The notes below the pieces were generated by a model. That model had not been told where the DNA came from, ran no database searches, and saw only the letters and a program-made list of their open reading frames with translations. From NCBI RefSeq assembly GCF_026241095.1, contig NZ_JAPFGB010000016.1:1-64000 (forward strand): DNA of 64,000 nt, in the 5' to 3' direction. How positions within the stretch are numbered: the stretch's first letter is position 1; each line of letters starts with the position of its first letter. This document shows, in pieces, positions 63,530-64,000 of this stretch. The position numbers and the translations under genes were made by a program. The stretch is from Saccharopolyspora sp. NFXS83 (GTDB taxonomy: Bacteria > Actinomycetota > Actinomycetes > Mycobacteriales > Pseudonocardiaceae).

Positions 63530-64000
63530 ATGACCGGCGAGAACACGTTCGACACCCCGGATCGGGGCCATTTCGGTCCGGACGCGGTGAGCTGGCACCT
63601 GCACGGCGATCCGGCCATGTGGGCGGCCGGGATCTGCAGCCTGTACCTGCAGGCGCTGCACCCGCGCGCGGTCGCGGGAGTCGTGCAGAACTCCGACTTC
63701 CAGCGCGACCCGCTCGGCAGGCTGCGGCGCACCAGCGCGTTCGTCGGCCTCGCCACCTACGGTGGCCGCGCCGAGGTGGACCGGGCCGCGTCGCGGGTGC
63801 GGCACGTGCACTCGATCCTCACCGCCACCGACCCCCGCGATGGAGCACCGATCCGGCTCGACGAGCCGGAACTGCTGCGGTGGGTGCACTGCGCCGAGGT
63901 CGCCTCGTTCGCCGCCGTGGTGCGGCGCGGCGGGTTCCCGCTCACCGATGTGCTGCTCGACCGGTACTTCGACGAGCAGCGCCGCTCCGCTGGGCTCGTC
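63530..64000 (+). CDS. oxygenase MpaB family protein (DUF2236), truncated by the window end
   Basis: The first 157 residues of a longer protein run off the right edge. HFGPDAVSWHLHGDPAMWAAG, LYLQALHPRAVAGVVQNSDFQRDPLGRL, TSAFVGLATYGG and LLRWVHCAEVASFAAVV are characteristic of the DUF2236/MpaB family, heme proteins related to the latex-clearing rubber oxygenase Lcp. The conserved HP and the later HC positions are heme-region candidates. Of two adjacent ATGs, the second (63530) is preferred because GGAGG lies six bases upstream. It follows the phosphodiesterase gene by 32 bases. Confidence 0.88.
   Translation, partial: MTGENTFDTPDRGHFGPDAVSWHLHGDPAMWAAGICSLYLQALHPRAVAGVVQNSDFQRDPLGRLRRTSAFVGLATYGGRAEVDRAASRVRHVHSILTATDPRDGAPIRLDEPELLRWVHCAEVASFAAVVRRGGFPLTDVLLDRYFDEQRRSAGLV

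Overview
The window is very GC-rich actinobacterial chromosome. SigR/RsrA, a WhiB1-type protein, the ribosomal protein bL37, a Kgd-type 2-oxoglutarate enzyme and many GTG/TTG starts all point to Actinomycetota. The gene content (cholesterol oxidase, SSI-type protease inhibitor, GH30 glucosylceramidase, complete hut operon) fits a filamentous soil actinomycete of the Pseudonocardiaceae, perhaps Saccharopolyspora; the genus is an inference. No insertion sequence, prophage, CRISPR array or tRNA was recognised, and nearly all genes look like vertically inherited chromosome.

Layout. 1-120: the 3' end of a 5S rRNA and its terminator, so an rrn operon lies just left. 0.2-9.8 kb: a TrmH-type methyltransferase, a WS/DGAT-like acyltransferase, two paralogous lipoproteins, rsgA-aroA, two tandem SRAP (HMCES/YedK) genes and a small alpha/beta hydrolase. 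9.8-15.3 kb: a block I remember as conserved with Mycobacterium (ybaK-type deacylase, sigR-rsrA, bL37, biotin carrier protein, pdtaS-like kinase, whiB1, lipid kinase). 15.8-24.7 kb: membrane protein, GNAT, histidine phosphatase, secreted cholesterol oxidase, an orphan dTDP-sugar epimerase, malic enzyme and a PAS-GGDEF-EAL protein. 25.1-28.5 kb: a four-gene quaternary-amine type ABC importer. 28.6-29.8 kb: a tandem duplication carrying two small secreted Gly-rich proteins. 29.9-37.8 kb: the histidine utilisation cluster (IclR regulator, hutH, hutU, M20 amidohydrolase, hutF, hutI). 38-42 kb: a DUF6104-like protein and kgd. 42.5-50.4 kb: a fused ABC exporter, a two-gene ABC-2 transporter and alanine dehydrogenase. 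50.6-56.7 kb: GH30, a tandem glycine riboswitch driving gcvH-sdaA, ohrR-ohr, two DUF202 proteins and an SSI-type inhibitor. 57-64 kb: a lipid/acyl-CoA region (acyl-CoA ligase, MerR regulator, AMACR-type CoA transferase, acyl-CoA dehydrogenase), a phosphodiesterase and a truncated MpaB/DUF2236 gene.

The least explained features are non-coding. Family A is a dispersed palindromic repeat whose unit AGGAAGGGAACCTTCCT is itself a hairpin and is often paired head to head into palindromes of about 50-62 bp. It occurs at nine intergenic places, eight of them between 37.8 and 59.2 kb, and never inside a gene I call. Family B is a larger imperfect cruciform (CCTCAGCG...CGCTGA), with three copies at 3.0, 24.7 and 34.0 kb whose outer stems differ in a compensatory way. 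Regulatory sites readable from the sequence include a SigR-type autoregulatory promoter, two CRP-like sites upstream of whiB1, an OhrR-like operator, the glycine riboswitch and a MerR-type long-spacer promoter.

Metabolically, the hut operon feeds glutamate to the 2-oxoglutarate node served by kgd. The gcvH-sdaA, ald and malic enzyme genes move carbon between amino acids, pyruvate and the TCA cycle. SigR-RsrA and OhrR-Ohr handle thiol and organic peroxide stress.
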